From Humulus lupulus (taxonomy: Eukaryota > Streptophyta > Magnoliopsida > Rosales > Cannabaceae), in NCBI RefSeq assembly GCF_963169125.1, contig NC_084793.1, positions 36,978,578 through 37,042,577 of the forward strand: a stretch of 64,000 nucleotides of DNA, given 5' to 3'. The translations under genes and the position numbers were made by a program. Positions 21,062-33,639 of this stretch are shown here, one piece after another. The notes beneath the pieces are model-generated. The model did not search any database. It was not told where the DNA came from and was given only the letters and a program-made list of their open reading frames with translations. Each line of letters starts with the position of its first letter. Position 1 is the stretch's first letter.

Positions 21062-23343
21062 GTGGATAGGTAGATATATATATATATGTATATATGTGTG
21101 TTTGTAGCTTTCGACACGAGGCGATCCTAGGGCTAGATAGCGGGAAAAGTCACAACGGGGCTTAATAGTTGACTTTGGATAGGTCAGGGGTATTTTAGGT
21201 ATCAAGTAGTTATTTAGACTATCGGGTTATGAAAATAAATATATGGAGATATATTTGAGGTTAGAAAGTCTAGGCGGGAATATTGGGGAAATTTACCGTT
21301 TTGCCCTCGGGGAGGATTCTGGCACCCCGAGCCTCGGGTTTGACCTAAATGATAAGGTTAAGACTTAAGAAAATAGTAGAACACAAATAAACCGACCTTT
21401 TCTTCCTTCTCAACTCTTTTTTTCTCTCTATCTCTCTCAAGGAAACTAGGCAAAACCACAAGGAAAGAAAAAAAAGAGAAAACCAAGTGGATTGAGCTGG
21501 GAATTGCTGAGAATTCAGTGGGGATTTAGAAGCTCAGTTCAAGGATTATCCAAGAAATCTTTAATCAAAGCCAAGGTGAGAATTAAACTGTGTTTTGAAG
21601 TTAGACACTTTGAGCTTTTGGCTGAGTAGTAAGATGATTGTGTTGTTGATGTTTAAGGTTAAATTGAAGCTGATAAACTTGGGAATTAACTGGGATTCTG
21701 TTTAGAGAAGGGGTTCAGCTGAGGAGGTAAACTTTAATTCACGATTTAGAAGCTTAAATTTGAGTTTTGTTTGGTAGGTTTTAGTGTTTGAAGTTCTTGA
21801 GTTTCAGAAATTGAAACATGGATTTTAATAAGTTTTAGGTTGGGTTTTCTGTTGAATTATGTTGTTAAAGTTATCTTAAAAGTGTTGGAAATGATTGATA
21901 TTGAAATAGGGAGCTTTGGGATGATTTTGGGTAAGGTTTAGAGGTTGGAAATGGTGGAAATTCTGGGCTCGAAGGGAAGGGTCGCGGCTCTGTTCTAGAG
22001 CGCTGTGGCCCTAGGATGAAGATGAGCAAGGAGGGCTCGGCCAGGGATGAGCGCCGCGGCGCCCGAAGCAAGGGTTGTGGCGCGTGTCTTCTTCCAGGGA
22101 GGGCTTAGGTTCTGTTTTAGGGCAGGGCCACAACCCTTAGATGTATACTTGAACATTTGGGGTTTTCAAGCACGGGAATCTAACCTAAAGTGCTCGGGAT
22201 CTATTTCACCACCGTGCTTGGTGGAATTCGATTTCTCGGAAGCTAGTTTTGTACCTGAAAACCTATATTTGAATATTAATGGAATCCATTACCTTGGTTG
22301 TGACTAGGTGATAAGCTAGGGCTTGGGAAACAGATCGTGCTCGGGGGTCGTCCTTTCTAATTAAAGCACTTGGAATTAAGGTAAGAAAACTGCACCTGTG
22401 TAGGTGGATAGGATGGGACTAAGTGTTCCCTATATTTGTATGTGTTGTTATGTGATTGTGATAAATCATGTGAATATGTTGGGACTAAGAGTTCCCTATA
22501 ATCGTGTGAATGTCATGAGGTGGTATTATGCCACTGAGACATGTGATAAACGACCTAAGGGTGCTGAAATCAATACTTGCGCACATGGCGCGGCTCGGAC
22601 ACTGGTATCCGAGGACAACTTATTAGTCACTGAGCTTGGTTAAGCTGGCCGAAGTCAGTGGGTATGTCACTAGGCTTGGCCTAAGCGAGCAAAAAACAGT
22701 GAATTAAATAGAGGGTGCGGCCTGCGGGCATGAACCCTAGTTATTGCTTGACATATGTTCTACTGTTGATTATTGTGTATGACTTGATGAGTATCTGTAG
22801 CTAAATTATTGGTTATTGACCAGTGTGCTGCTTTGAATGTATTTTATGGCTTGCTGGTAACTGATTAATTCCTTGTAATTATTGGATTATGCTCTGCGAA
22901 CTGTTTAGCTGCTAATATTGCTATGTTATGATATTATGTTTTCTTGCTAGGCCTCGGCTCACGGGTGCTACATGGTGCAGGTAAGGCAAGTTGACCATGG
23001 GTTGGAGAGCTCTGGGGGCGAGGTGTACACTGTCAGCTGCTCGGCCACCACGGTCGAGGAATTGTACAGGGACGGGAACCTAAAATGTATATTTTGCCAT
23101 TAGAGTGGCTGGGTTATTTATTTGTTATTGAGAATTTTGTATTTACGTTATTTAAACCTTGATTTGGGATCCCATGTACCAAACATGTATTTTAATAAAA
23201 TTTAATCGTTTATAACCAAAATTCTTTTTAGCCTAATCTATTTGTGTCGTTAGATACACATTTTGATTGAAATGACTTGGTTAACAAGTCTTGCACTATT
23301 TCAAACACACAGCGTAACGTTCCTGGTTATCCAGGGCATTACA
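21062..23343 (+). mobile_element. L4: 5'-truncated gypsy LTR
   Basis: This resembles the RT7 LTR read in element sense: AAAGTCACAACGGGG, TTTGAGGTTAGAAAGT, GGGAATATTGGGGAAATTTACC, then the TTTTCTTGCTAGGC block at 22939, TGGGATCCCA at 23165-23174, AATAAA at 23194-23199, and the end CCTGGTTATCCAGGGCATTACA split as CCTGG-TTAT-CCAGG. It starts in a (TA)n-rich stretch at the equivalent of roughly base 250 of a full LTR. It has no internal region and no checkable target duplication. Confidence 0.8.
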
Positions 23344-24014
23344 CTAGCCTTAGAGCTGGCCCAACGTACCTACGCTTTTAGTTTTCCAACGACCATAGGC
23401 TTGTTCAAGCATATAATACACTCTTGATTAGGCCTAACCATACCAACCAGCCATCTGCGCGCTATTGCCGCCCTTGACTTATAAGTCAATGTTTTTCAAT
23501 CAGATAATGCAAACATGCATACATCATTTAACAATGATCCACATACAGAGTATTCAAGCATGCTTAATCGAGCAATCACAGGCACAATCATAATCATGCT
23601 CATTCACAGGGGCTCGAGCCCTAATCAATCTATATTTAACAATTGGGCCAAGCCCTAATCACATATACCACGTATTGGGTGTAGTTTTCTTACCTCTGGT
23701 CCAAGTACGAGTTAATTAACAATGGCCCACGAGCACGATCCTGTCCCAAGCACTAGTGGCACCCTAGTCACAACCATAATAATTGATATTTATCCATATC
23801 GAGTGAATAAAGGCTTCCGGACCGAGTCCCAGCCTCTGGGACCTCGAATTCTACTAAACTGGGTAGTAGAATCCTTCCCGGGCCCTTAGGTTTGAGTTTC
23901 CGCCACCCGAAACCTATTTTGGCCAATTCTCCCAATTATCGTAGCGACGCCCTTTGAAAGGTCGCAAAGCGCCTCAAGTCAAAAAGCCCCTGCCTTAATC
24001 CTAGGGACGCGCGT
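23344..24014 (-). repeat. L5: gypsy LTR fragment, left part
   Basis: This minus-strand LTR piece is diverged from the RT6 LTR (shared phrases such as TTTAGTTTTC near 23378, ATAAGTCAAT, TTTTCTTACCTC, GACCTCGAATTCTACTAAA). RT6 starts at 24015. The remainder of L5 continues at 54866. Confidence 0.7.
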
Positions 24015-26166
24015 TGTAACGCCCTGGTTAGCCAGGACCATCACACTGTGTACATTAAATAGTGCTTAACTGTCCAAACAAGTCATTAGGCCATAAACAT
24101 GCATCTAAGTATTATTAATGGGTTAGGGTTAAAATTTCAGTAAAAAGGAATGGATATATTTTATTTAAAACATTTAACTATTCATGGGATCCCATAAAAG
24201 TGTTTACAAAGTTGTTTACCATCCAAAATGGTCATTACAGTTCAAAAGTTACAATCCACCAACCTAAGCAGCAAAAATAGGCTTAAACCATAGTTCCTCT
24301 GAGAAACACCTTGCCTGTGGTGGTCAAGCGGCCACATATGTACACGTCGCCACCTAAGCTCTCCACTCAAGGCTGGGTAAGCTTTTCTTTCCCTTTTCCT
24401 GCACCACATAGCACCTGTGAGCCAAGGCTCAGCAAGAAAACTTATTACTGCATATATTTAAAAGTAACTAGCCATAGACTAGCCAAGCGCTTTAGTTTTC
24501 TTTGACCAATAGGCCCGACAAGCATATAATGCTCTTGTTGATTATATCTAATCATATCGACCAGCGTTCAGTATGCTATTGCCGCTATAGGCTCATAAGT
24601 CAATTCCATACGACCAGTGCTCAGTACTATTGCCGATCCTGACTGATAAGTTAGAGCTTCACGACCAGCACTTAACACCATTGTCGTTTCCGACTAATAA
24701 GTTAGTGTGTTGCTCAGATAAACAATGAAATCAAGCATTCATAATGCAACAAATATCCAAATACAGAGCAATCAGCATGCTTCAACAATAATCATGTATG
24801 TCACATAATGGGTAAAGTTTTCTTATCCCAGACTTGAGCGTAAAATAAGTTAAGTGCAACCCTTGAGAACGATCCTGACCTTAGGCCCTCAGCGGTAACC
24901 TAATCATAACCAAATATGAAATCCCATCAATAAAATGAGTAATAAAAGATTTCCAGACCAAGTCCTAGCCCTCGGGACCTCGAATCCTACTAAAACGGTT
25001 AGTAGATTCGATCCCAAGCCTTAAGGTTTGAAAACCCGCGCTTAAAACCAAGTAAAACTAAGCCTGGCCAAAAACAGACAGACGGCCCGCGATCAGCCCC
25101 CAATGGTCACGGCGTGCCTCCAAGACAGACAAGCCACCTGTCTGGGTGCCAGGGGTAGGCTACGACTTGCCCTTGAGGGTCGAGGCGCACCTGCCAGACA
25201 TAGCCCAGTGAAGGCTTTGGGACTCACTCAAGTCGTGGCGCCCATGAACTCGGTCGCGACTTGACCTCGTGAACCCAGCTCCCCTGCATTTTCCTCAATT
25301 CAAACTCAGCCAAAAACACAACCCAACAATCCCAATATAAAAACCAAACCTCAACACAAATAACCACCAATCTAGCAATAAAACCCAAGCTTCAAAACAG
25401 CTAAAACACCATCAAATACTCAATTCCATAATTAAACTGTCAAGCTTACAAACAACCTTAAAAATAGAGTAAAACGTCAACGATTAAGCTTAGAATCCTT
25501 ACCTCAAATATGATTTGAATCCCTTGAATTGTTGTAACACTCTTCTAAACCCTCAAGCCTCAAGAACCTCAAGCTTCAATTCTCCTAATTTGCCTCAAAA
25601 TCGAACCGAGAGAGAGAGAGAGAGAGAAGAGAGCAACTCTGTTTTCTGCCTTGGTTCCTTCTACAGCCATCCTCCCTTAGTCAAGCTTATCTAAAGCCTA
25701 AAATGACAGAAATACCCCTAGGGCCAAACTAATCCCTCAAAACCACCCAAGGAAAAATCATTTCCACCTACCCCGTTAATCATAATTAACGTCCTCCAAT
25801 TCCCGTTACGCCCAATATTCTCAAATAATTACTAAATCATTTCCCATTACCCACTCATTCCCGGTAATGTTCTAAGCATCAAATTACCCCTAGGCTCCCC
25901 GAGCCCAATAATTAACCCCGTTATGACAAAACCGCTAACTTGCTTCCTAGGATCGTCTCATGCCAAATAACTCAAATATATCCACATAATAATGTGGTCT
26001 CAGCCATATATCACATTCATGCACATAGATATACAAATACATCCATATAATCATACAATGCACATAATCATGCATATAATCACATAATAACACATTAAAT
26101 CAATTATGGCCCTCCTAGCCCCCTAATCCAGGCACTAAGCCACATTAGGGAATTTGGGACATTACA
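24015..26166 (-). repeat. RT6 3' LTR
   Basis: This 2,152-bp LTR runs on the plus strand from TGTAACGCCCTGG to GGGAATTTGGGACATTACA. It contains CCTGG-TTAG-CCAGG at 24023-24036, TGGGATCCCA at 24185-24194, the CTTGCTGAGCC block (minus, about 24400-24440) and a 20-bp GA run at about 25608-25627. Confidence 0.88.
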
Positions 26167-26180
26167 ACTATCCCCTTTTT
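26167..26180 (-). other. RT6 polypurine tract
   Basis: On the minus strand AAAAAGGGGATAGT directly precedes the 3' LTR. The same GGGGATAGT end is seen in RT7. Confidence 0.75.
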
Positions 26181-26758
26181 ATAGAAATTTCGTCCCTGAA
26201 ATTCACTTGAACAACTCGAGATACTGATTGCAGCTCCCAGGTCGCTTCCTCGAACTTGTTGATCCTCCATGATACCTTGACCAAAGGTATAGTTTTATTT
26301 CTCTGGACCTTGTCCTTTCTGACTAGTATCTGGACTGGTTGTTCCTCATAGGAGAGATCTGCCTCAATCTCTAGATCTTCGTAACTCAACACATGATTCA
26401 CATATGACACATATTTTTGAAGAACTGAAATGTGGAATACATTATGCACGACCGACAATGCCAGAGGTAAAGCCAACCTATAAGCCACCTGATTAATCCT
26501 CTCCAGGATCTCAAATGGACCTATGAATCTAGGGCTTAGCTTGCCATTCTTCCCAAATCTTCTCACCCCTTTCCATGGTGAGACTCTAAGGAAGACATAG
26601 TCTTCAACATGGAACTCCACGTTCCTTTTTTTGGGATCAGCATAACTTTTATGTCTTCTTTGAGAAACGAGCATCTGAGCTCTAATCTTCTTAATGGCCT
26701 CATTCGTCCTTTGAACTGCTTCAGGACCCAAGTATCTCCTCACTCTTGTTTCATCCAA
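26181..26758 (-). pseudogene. RT6 integrase C-terminus with chromodomain-like tail
   Basis: The open frame covers KKIRAQMLVSQRRHKSYADP, the GPY/F-type module LSPRFIGPFEILERINQVAY, VHNVFHISVLQKY and a tail IPLVKVSWRINKFEEATWEL. The last part matches the chromodomain-like end of plant chromovirus integrases, which helps direct insertion. It extends through the usual stop region to 26168. The frame upstream (26759-27008) is stop-broken. Confidence 0.85.
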
Positions 26759-27008
26759 TGAATGAGAGATCTACATTTCCTACCATTCAACATCTCATAA
26801 GGAGCCACCCCAATGGTCGACTGATAACTATTGTGTAGGAAAACTCTATCAAAGGAAAATACTTTCTCCAGGACCCACCAAAGTCTAGTACACATGCTCA
26901 CAACATGTCTTCTAATATTTGGATCATCCTCTCAGATTTTCTATCTCTCTAAGGATGATAAGCAGTACTGAACCTCAACTGTGTACCCATGGCCTTCTCC
27001 AAACTTCC

Positions 27009-27836
27009 CTAGAACTTAGAAGTGAATGTGGGGTCCTGATTTGACATGATCGACCTCGGTGCCCCATGTAGGCGCACAATCTCTTTCACATAGAGATCTA
27101 CGTACTGGTCAACTGTATAAGTTGTCCTCACTAGTAAGAAGTGAGATAACTTGGTGTATCGATCCATGATAACCCACACTGAATCATGTTGACCCATAGT
27201 CCTGGATAACCCCACCATGAAATCCATCGTGATGTCCTCCCATTTCCACTCTGGAATGTCCAGAGGTTTCAATAGCCCTACTGGCCTTTGATGCTCAGCT
27301 TTGGCATGTTGACATGTCAAACACTTAGCCACATATTCCCCCACATCCCTCTTCATCCCAGGTCACCAATACAGCGATCTCACATCATGATACATCTTCG
27401 TGGTGCCTGGATGCAAAGAGTAAGGAGTGGTATGAGATTCATCCAGAATCTCCCGCCTCATAGCAGTGTCCATTGGAACACATATCCGATCCTTGTATCT
27501 AAACAAGCCCAAATCTAACACTGTATAATCTCTTGATACTCCAGCTAGCACATCCTCTCTGATTTTTGTCAGTTGTGGATCACCCAACTGACCTTCCTTT
27601 ATCCTTTCAAACAACATAGACTGTAACGTAATGTTTGCCAACTGGCCTACCAAAAACTCTATGCCAGCTCTGGTCATATCCTCTACTAACTTTCTTGATA
27701 TCAGCCTCGCACTAAAAAATCTGCCCCGGACCTTTCTGGCTTAAAGCATCAGCTACCACATTGGCCTTTCCTAGGTGATACAACATCTCATAATCATAAT
27801 CCTTCAATAACTCCAGCCAACACCTTTGTCTCATGT
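27009..27836 (-). pseudogene. RT6 integrase core and zinc-binding region
   Basis: 27363-27677 encodes the HHCC region (ESHTTPYSLHPGTTKMYHDV) and, after a stop near 27360, 27009-27356 continues VAKCLTCQHAKAEHQRPVGL, then WKWEDITMDFMVGLSRT and DRYTKLSHFLLV. H-H-C-C and the first catalytic D are visible. The second part of the core falls in the damaged stretch 26759-27008. Confidence 0.85.
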
Positions 27837-28430
27837 TCAGATCTTTCTGTGTGAAAAGTACTTTAGGCTATTGTGGTCATTATAAATCTCGTACTTCTCC
27901 CCATAAAGATAATGTCTCCATGCCTTTAATGCAAAGGCCACCGCTGCCAACTCTAAGTCATGAGTAGGGTATCTCTGTTTATACTCCTTCAACTGGCGTG
28001 ACGCATAAGAAATCACCTTCCTTAACTGCATAAGAACAGAACGCAAACCCTGATAAGAGGCATCACAGTATATCACAAACTTATCCTAATCTGTCGGGAG
28101 ACTCAGAACTGGAGCTGTAATCAACCTCTACTTCAGTTCCTGGAAGTTGTTCTCACACTTTTCTGACCACACAAACTTTTGATTCTTGTGTGTTAGTTCA
28201 GTCAATGAAGTAGCCATCTTAGAGAACCCTTCCATGAAACGCCTGTAATGACCTGCCAACCCAAGGAACGTTATAATCTTTGAAGCATACTTTGGCCTTG
28301 GCCAATCTCTAACCGCCTCAATCTTGGCTGGGTCCACCTTATTCCTCTCTTTACTGATAATGTGCCCAAGGAAAGTTACCTGAGATAACCTGAAATCACA
28401 CTTCTTGAAATTTTCAAACAATATGTGTTC
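27837..28430 (-). pseudogene. RT6 RNase H and RT connection
   Basis: 28128-28421 reads TFLGHIISKERNKVDPAKIE and FLGLAGHYRRFMEGFSKMAT. After a stop near 28086, 27837-28076 gives [40 protein letters not shown] and [12 protein letters not shown]. This is the gypsy RNase H with D, E and D residues in place, interrupted by stops. Confidence 0.85.
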
Positions 28431-29237
28431 CCTCAGTCCTTATAGAACCAACCTCAGATGCTGCTCATGTTTTGACTCTGACTGAGAATATACCAGAATA
28501 TCAACAATGAAGACGATCACAAACTGGTCCAAATAATCCTTGAACATTCTGTTCATCAAATCCATAAAAGCAGCTGTGACATTAGTCAACCCAAAGGACA
28601 TGACTAAGAACTCATAATGCCTATATCTAGTGCGAAAGAAAGTCTTCGGTATATCTCCCTCCTTGACCCTTAGCTGATGATAACCAGATCGAAGGTCTAT
28701 CTTTGAGAATACCCTTTTACCCTGCAACTGATCAAACAAATCATCTATCCTTGGTATAGGATACTTATTCTTAATTGTTAACTTATTCAACTCTCTGTAA
28801 TCAATACATATCCTTAAAGAAACAACCTTCTTCTTCACAAATAGGATTGGTGCACCCCACAGTGAGAAACTAGGTCTAATAAAACCCAAATCTAACAGCT
28901 CTTACAGTTGTACCTTCAGTTCTTTTAATTCTATTGGGGCCATTTTGTAAGGTGCTCTAGACATTGGCTCCGTCCATGGTGCCAATTCAATAACAAATTC
29001 AATCTCTTTGTGTGGTGGCAACCCTGGTAAATCTTCTGGAAACACATCCAGAAATTCACAGACTAGTCTGGTCTCCTCTGGTCTCATTGGCATGACTAGA
29101 GTGGTATCAATCACACTGGCTAAGAATCTTATGCATCCACCTTGCAATAGATCTTTAGCCCTCATAAAAGATATCATGGGTACGGGGTCCATGCACAGTG
29201 CCAACAAACACGAAAGGATCCTCACCTTCAGGCTCAA
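28431..29237 (-). pseudogene. RT6 reverse transcriptase
   Basis: Motifs in order are [86 protein letters not shown] and [13 protein letters not shown]. The catalytic box, normally F-I-D-D, is F-I-V-D, so the first active-site aspartate is lost. A stop separates 28890-28901 between the two open parts. Confidence 0.88.
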
Positions 29238-29607
29238 AGGTTACCATCTTCCTTCTGAAATCTATGGTTGCCCCATACATCACTAACCAGTCCATACCCA
29301 AGATCATGTCAAAGTCGGTCATAATCAACTCTATCAAATCAAATGATAACTCTCTACCCTCCCCTGTCACTGTCAAGGATCAGATCCATCTCCTGGATAC
29401 TACTAATTCCCCAATGGGTAACAAGGTTTTGAATCCCACAGCATAGTAATCACATGGTCTACACAATCTATCAATAATTCTACTAGCAACAAAAGAATGT
29501 GTGGCACCAGAATCAATCAAAACAGTATAAAGAGTTCCAGCACTAAAAAGATGACCTGTAACTACAGAGAGACAAGCCTTAACTTCTGCCAGAGTCAATG
29601 CGAACAC
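29155..29607 (-). pseudogene. RT6 aspartic protease
   Basis: VLIDSGATHSFVASRIIDRL carries the D-S-G-A active site. It is followed by VDLIELIMTDFD-like and MILGMDWLVMYGATIDF, the second conserved block. A stop near 29378 splits it. Confidence 0.85.
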
Positions 29608-30733
29608 TCGAGCTGGGCTGAGCTATTTGCTTTTCTTGCTCTCGAGCAATCTTTCCCCAAATGCTCCACTACCCCGCACAAAAAGTAGGCTCTTGCTCGA
29701 CACTCCTCTAAATGGCGCCTCTTGCATCTAGGGCACTCAGGAAAAGTCCTCCAGACCCTACTGCCGCCCTGGCGGCCCATTATAATACCACGTGGTCTCC
29801 TGTCAAGGCCTGAAGCTTGGAAGGCATCAGGAGCCTTCCTCTTTTGATTGCTGGGGCCTCCGCCCATACCTGAACTTATAAATGGAGGTCCCACCCTCCT
29901 AAAGTCTCTCCAGGTTGTGTTATCATGCCAGATCTTGTTTTCTGCGCTCTCAACTGTGAGCGCCTTCTTAACCACCTGTGCATAAGTAGTCACTCCTCGC
30001 ATTGTGGTAATACGAACATCATAGGCTATCCTAGGTTGTAGCCCTTGGAGAAATCTCTCCCTTCTGGTCCTATCAGCAGGCACTAGTTCCATTGCAAACT
30101 TTTCCAATCTATCAAACTTTAAGGCATATTCAGTCACCGACAAACTCCCCTAAAATAGCTTGCTGAACACTTCAGCTTTTGCTGCCTTGATCACATCATT
30201 ATAGTACTTTTCATTGAACAGAGTCCGAAACTCTTCCCAACTCAGGGCATTAACATTTCTAGTATGGGATATCACTTACCGCCAAATTCGGGCATCCTCC
30301 TGAAACATATATGTGGCACAAGCCACCCTTTCATTACCAGACACCCTCATAAAGTCTAGGATGGTGGTAGCCATGCTCATCCATTGCTCGACCTTAGCTG
30401 GATCTGCACTACCCTAAAAAACTAGAGGGTCTTATTTCTTGGACCTTTCATAAGGAGGTTCCCATTTGTTCCCAACCTGTGACGGCTACTCAACTATTGG
30501 CACCGCTACAGGTGGTGCCTCTGGTAAAATGTTCCCTGCAGGAACCTGCTGTTGTCTTAGAAGGTGAATTTCTTCTTCATGCCTCAATACCCTAGCTTGT
30601 AAGTCAACAAGCAACTATTGCCAGTTATCAGGAACTTGCTGAGGGGTCTGACCCTGGTCATTATCCTGACCTTGTTTGTCATTCTGGCCCTGATCTTCCT
30701 GACCAGCTGATGAATCTACCTGTCTTAGAAGCA
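29595..30733 (-). pseudogene. gag: RT6 gag
   Basis: The probable start is the ATG complementary to about 30731-30733 (MLLRQVDSSAGQEDQGQ). The gag core shows FQEDARIWR-like and VTEYALKFDRLEKFAMELVP, then GLQPRIAYDVRITTMRGVTT. A C-terminal basic stretch precedes CPRCKRRHLEECR and a knuckle YFLCGVVEHLGKDC, whose first cysteine is tyrosine. The N-terminal half has at least five in-frame stops, while 29595-30143 is open. Confidence 0.82.
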
Positions 30734-31154
30734 TACTTTCAACTTATACCTTGCTGTAATAATCAATGCGGCCAGTTAGGTTGTGATAAATAAACCTCTT
30801 GCCGCCTCACGATCCAAGATCAAGCAGAAACTCATCCACGTACGACAGTCATGCTAATAAGCATGTCGATTCATAAACATATCAACTAACATTTAGCACT
30901 TAGAAATGAGCAATTAATGATGCTAATAAGCATGTTCTAGCAATATCAGTGCTAACAAGCACGTTCTTGCTTATCATGCAGCAGTCAAGGGCCAACCCTA
31001 TTAGTGTATTTCATGCATGCAAGTAAAGCATTTATATTCGATTTAAGCAGTTAAACACATAGCCACATAAATAGTTACCGAATCATGAGTCGAGCTTGTC
31101 TTTAGTGACGCCTTGGTTAGCCTAGCCAGTCTACAGGAACCCTAAATCTTGGCA
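30734..31154 (-). other. RT6 leader with three small hairpins
   Basis: There is no open frame of note between primer site and gag, unlike RT8 and RT1. Three short inverted repeats occur: ATGCT-AATA-AGCAT at 30851-30864 and 30920-30933, and GTGCT-AACA-AGCAC at 30949-30962. The outermost pair changes from A-T to G-C in the third copy with pairing kept. Confidence 0.6.
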
Positions 31155-31170
31155 TGCTCTGATACCAAGT
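31155..31170 (-). other. RT6 primer binding site
   Basis: On the minus strand ACTTGGTATCAGAGCA follows directly after the LTR end. TGGTATCAGAG is complementary to the 3' end of initiator-Met tRNA, the usual primer in these plant elements. Confidence 0.85.
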
Positions 31171-31471
31171 TGTAACGCCTTGGTTAGCCAGGACCGTCAC
31201 ACTATGTACTTTAAATAATGCTTAACTGTCTAAATGAGTCACTAGGCCATAAACGTGCATCTAAGTATTATTAATGGGCCAGGGATAAAATTTTAGTCAA
31301 AAGGAATGGATATATTTTATTTAAAACGTTTAACTATTCATGGGATCCCATAAAAATGTTTACAAAGTTGTTTACAATCCAAAATGGTCATTACAGTTCA
31401 CAAGTTACAATCCGCCGACCTAAGCGGCAAAAATAGGGTTAAACCTAAGTTCCTCTGAGAAACACCTTGGC
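31171..31471 (-). repeat. RT6 5' LTR, first segment
   Basis: This matches 24015-24315 (TGTAACGCCTTGG, TAAATAATGCTTAACTGTC, TGGGATCCCA at 31341-31350). It is cut after AACACCTTGGC by RT7. Bases 31467-31471 (TTGGC) are the left copy of the RT7 target duplication. Confidence 0.9.
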
Positions 31472-33620
31472 TGTAACATCCTACTTCCTAAGAGCCGTTA
31501 CTAAGTGAGTGTAAAACGTCCAATTAACTCGCTAATCGAGGTTTTAAGACAAATGTGTAGCTAAACCATGAACAAAGTCTCATAATATAAAAATATATCC
31601 ATTCATTGAAAATTATAAAGTGTTTAACATTTGGGATCCCAAAATATTGTTTTAGAAATGTTTACAACTCAAAAATATAATTAAAGTCGACTAAACGAAA
31701 AAATTAGGTTTAATACAAGCGTCTTCCAAAAGTACCCCTGGCCGTGGCAGCCAGGCAAGCCAAACATGTACGCATTGCCTCACGTTCTCTGTACTCATGG
31801 TTGGTCCACTTTCCCCTTGCCCTTACCTGCACCATAGAGCACCCGTGAGCCAAAGCCTAGCAAGAAAACTCACACAAACAAATAACATATGCATATATTT
31901 CATTCAACATATAATCAAACCGCTAACAGGCTAAACACATATGACCATGCCATCCCAGGTGCTTTACCAAGCCCTGGGTTCGCAGTCTACACCGTGAGGA
32001 TATCCCAGGTATCCTATAGGGTCTCTCCCTAGCAACTCACACTCCACATGCTAAACGCTACTCCCGCCCCCTTGTCATACTTGGCCTTATTGTTCTCGGC
32101 CTTCACTGTTCTTGGCGTTCACTGTTCCTGGCTCTTGCCGCTTATTCACATATATGCACATATAGCATAACTAAATAAATACTTAACATGTATAAACCAA
32201 ATCAATGGGGCTATGCCATGAAACACAATCATATAGGGTCGTGCCCTCCAACATAAGCTATAGGGCCTTGCCCTGCTCCACGGGTACAAAAGTTTTCTTA
32301 CCTGTGTCTCGAGCTTTCCAAGCATTGATGTCCCGAGCACGGTCCCCTAGTCCGAGCCTCGCTGAAAACCTAGTCACAACGTATCAACAACATCCATCCA
32401 TCAAGTTCTAATCCATTAAATAGCTTTGGGTCATAATTCTAGTCTCCGGGACCTTGAATTCTATCAATCCGGTGATAAAATCCATCCCGAGCCTTAACTT
32501 TTGGATTCCTGAGCCTAAAACCACCTTGAAGCCCAAAATAACACTAAGTGATGCGGCCCCGTGAACCCATGTTGCGGCTCGCCTCAGCCACAAGCCCCAT
32601 CCCCCAAAACAGGGCATGCGCGCCGTAGCCCAAGCTAGGGTGTGTCGCGGCCCGCCCTTCTTCGTGGCCACCAACTTGTTCTAGAGGGCCGTAGCTCAAC
32701 AAGAACAATGTCGTGGCCCGACCCCTTAAACCCAGAAAAATCCTCCATTTTTACCTCCAAATTCAAGCCAATTTACCCCAAAATCAACCCAACAATTCAA
32801 GTTAATCATCACAGAAGCTCTACTACAATCTCAGCAGCAAAACCTAACAAGAATTAACCCCAAACCTTATCTAAGACTCAAGAATGATTCTTCACCTAGC
32901 TCACATGCAAAACCTTGAAATACCAACAGAAAACTCAACATAACTCAGACAATTAAGTGTTATAATCCTTACCTCAATCTGATAACTTGGCCCTGAGTTA
33001 ATCCTCAATCACAGCCAACTTAAATTCCAAGCTTGATCTTCAAAGTTCCCCCCTTGGTATGGTTTAGAGAAAGAGAGAGAAAATAGGATGCTTGGGTCGG
33101 TTTCCCTTAGTTACTGAACACTTCTTTGATTTTTTTTTCTTAACTTAAGTCTCTAAGGTTACCTCAAAGGCTCGAGGTACCAAAAACGTCGTCGAGGGAA
33201 AAATGGTAAATTTCCCCAATATTCCCTCCTAAACATTCTAACCTCAAATATATCTACAAATATTTATTTCCATAACCTGATAACCCCATAAAACGTCCAA
33301 TGCCCGAAATACCCCTCGACTCGCCCCGAGTCGGGTATTCGACCCCGTTGTGACTTTCTTGCTAAACAACTCCCTAGGACTATCTCGGATCGTGCAACAC
33401 AGATATATCACAATAATTACATTTATGCCCTCAACGGGCTGAAAGTACAAACATACCCCTAATAACCAAACGGGGCCCACATGCATATTTAATTCACCTA
33501 AACATGCATCTCTAATCACATATTCACCAAAATCCACAGATAATAATATTAAATCACTTATTACCCTCCAGGCAGGCTAAACAAGGCCCTAAGCCTTATT
33601 AGCAAATTTGGGACGCAACA
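31472..33620 (-). repeat. RT7 3' LTR
   Basis: This 2,149-bp LTR runs from TGTAACATCCTACTTCC to AATTTGGGACGCAACA on the plus strand, closely matching 50679-52857. It contains TGGGATCCCA at 31632-31641 and the CTTGCTAGGC block on the minus strand at about 31825-31865. Confidence 0.9.
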
Positions 33621-33634
33621 ACTATCCCCTCCTC
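33621..33634 (-). other. RT7 polypurine tract
   Basis: Minus-strand GAGGAGGGGATAGT directly precedes the 3' LTR. Confidence 0.75.
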
Positions 33635-33639
33635 ACAGA

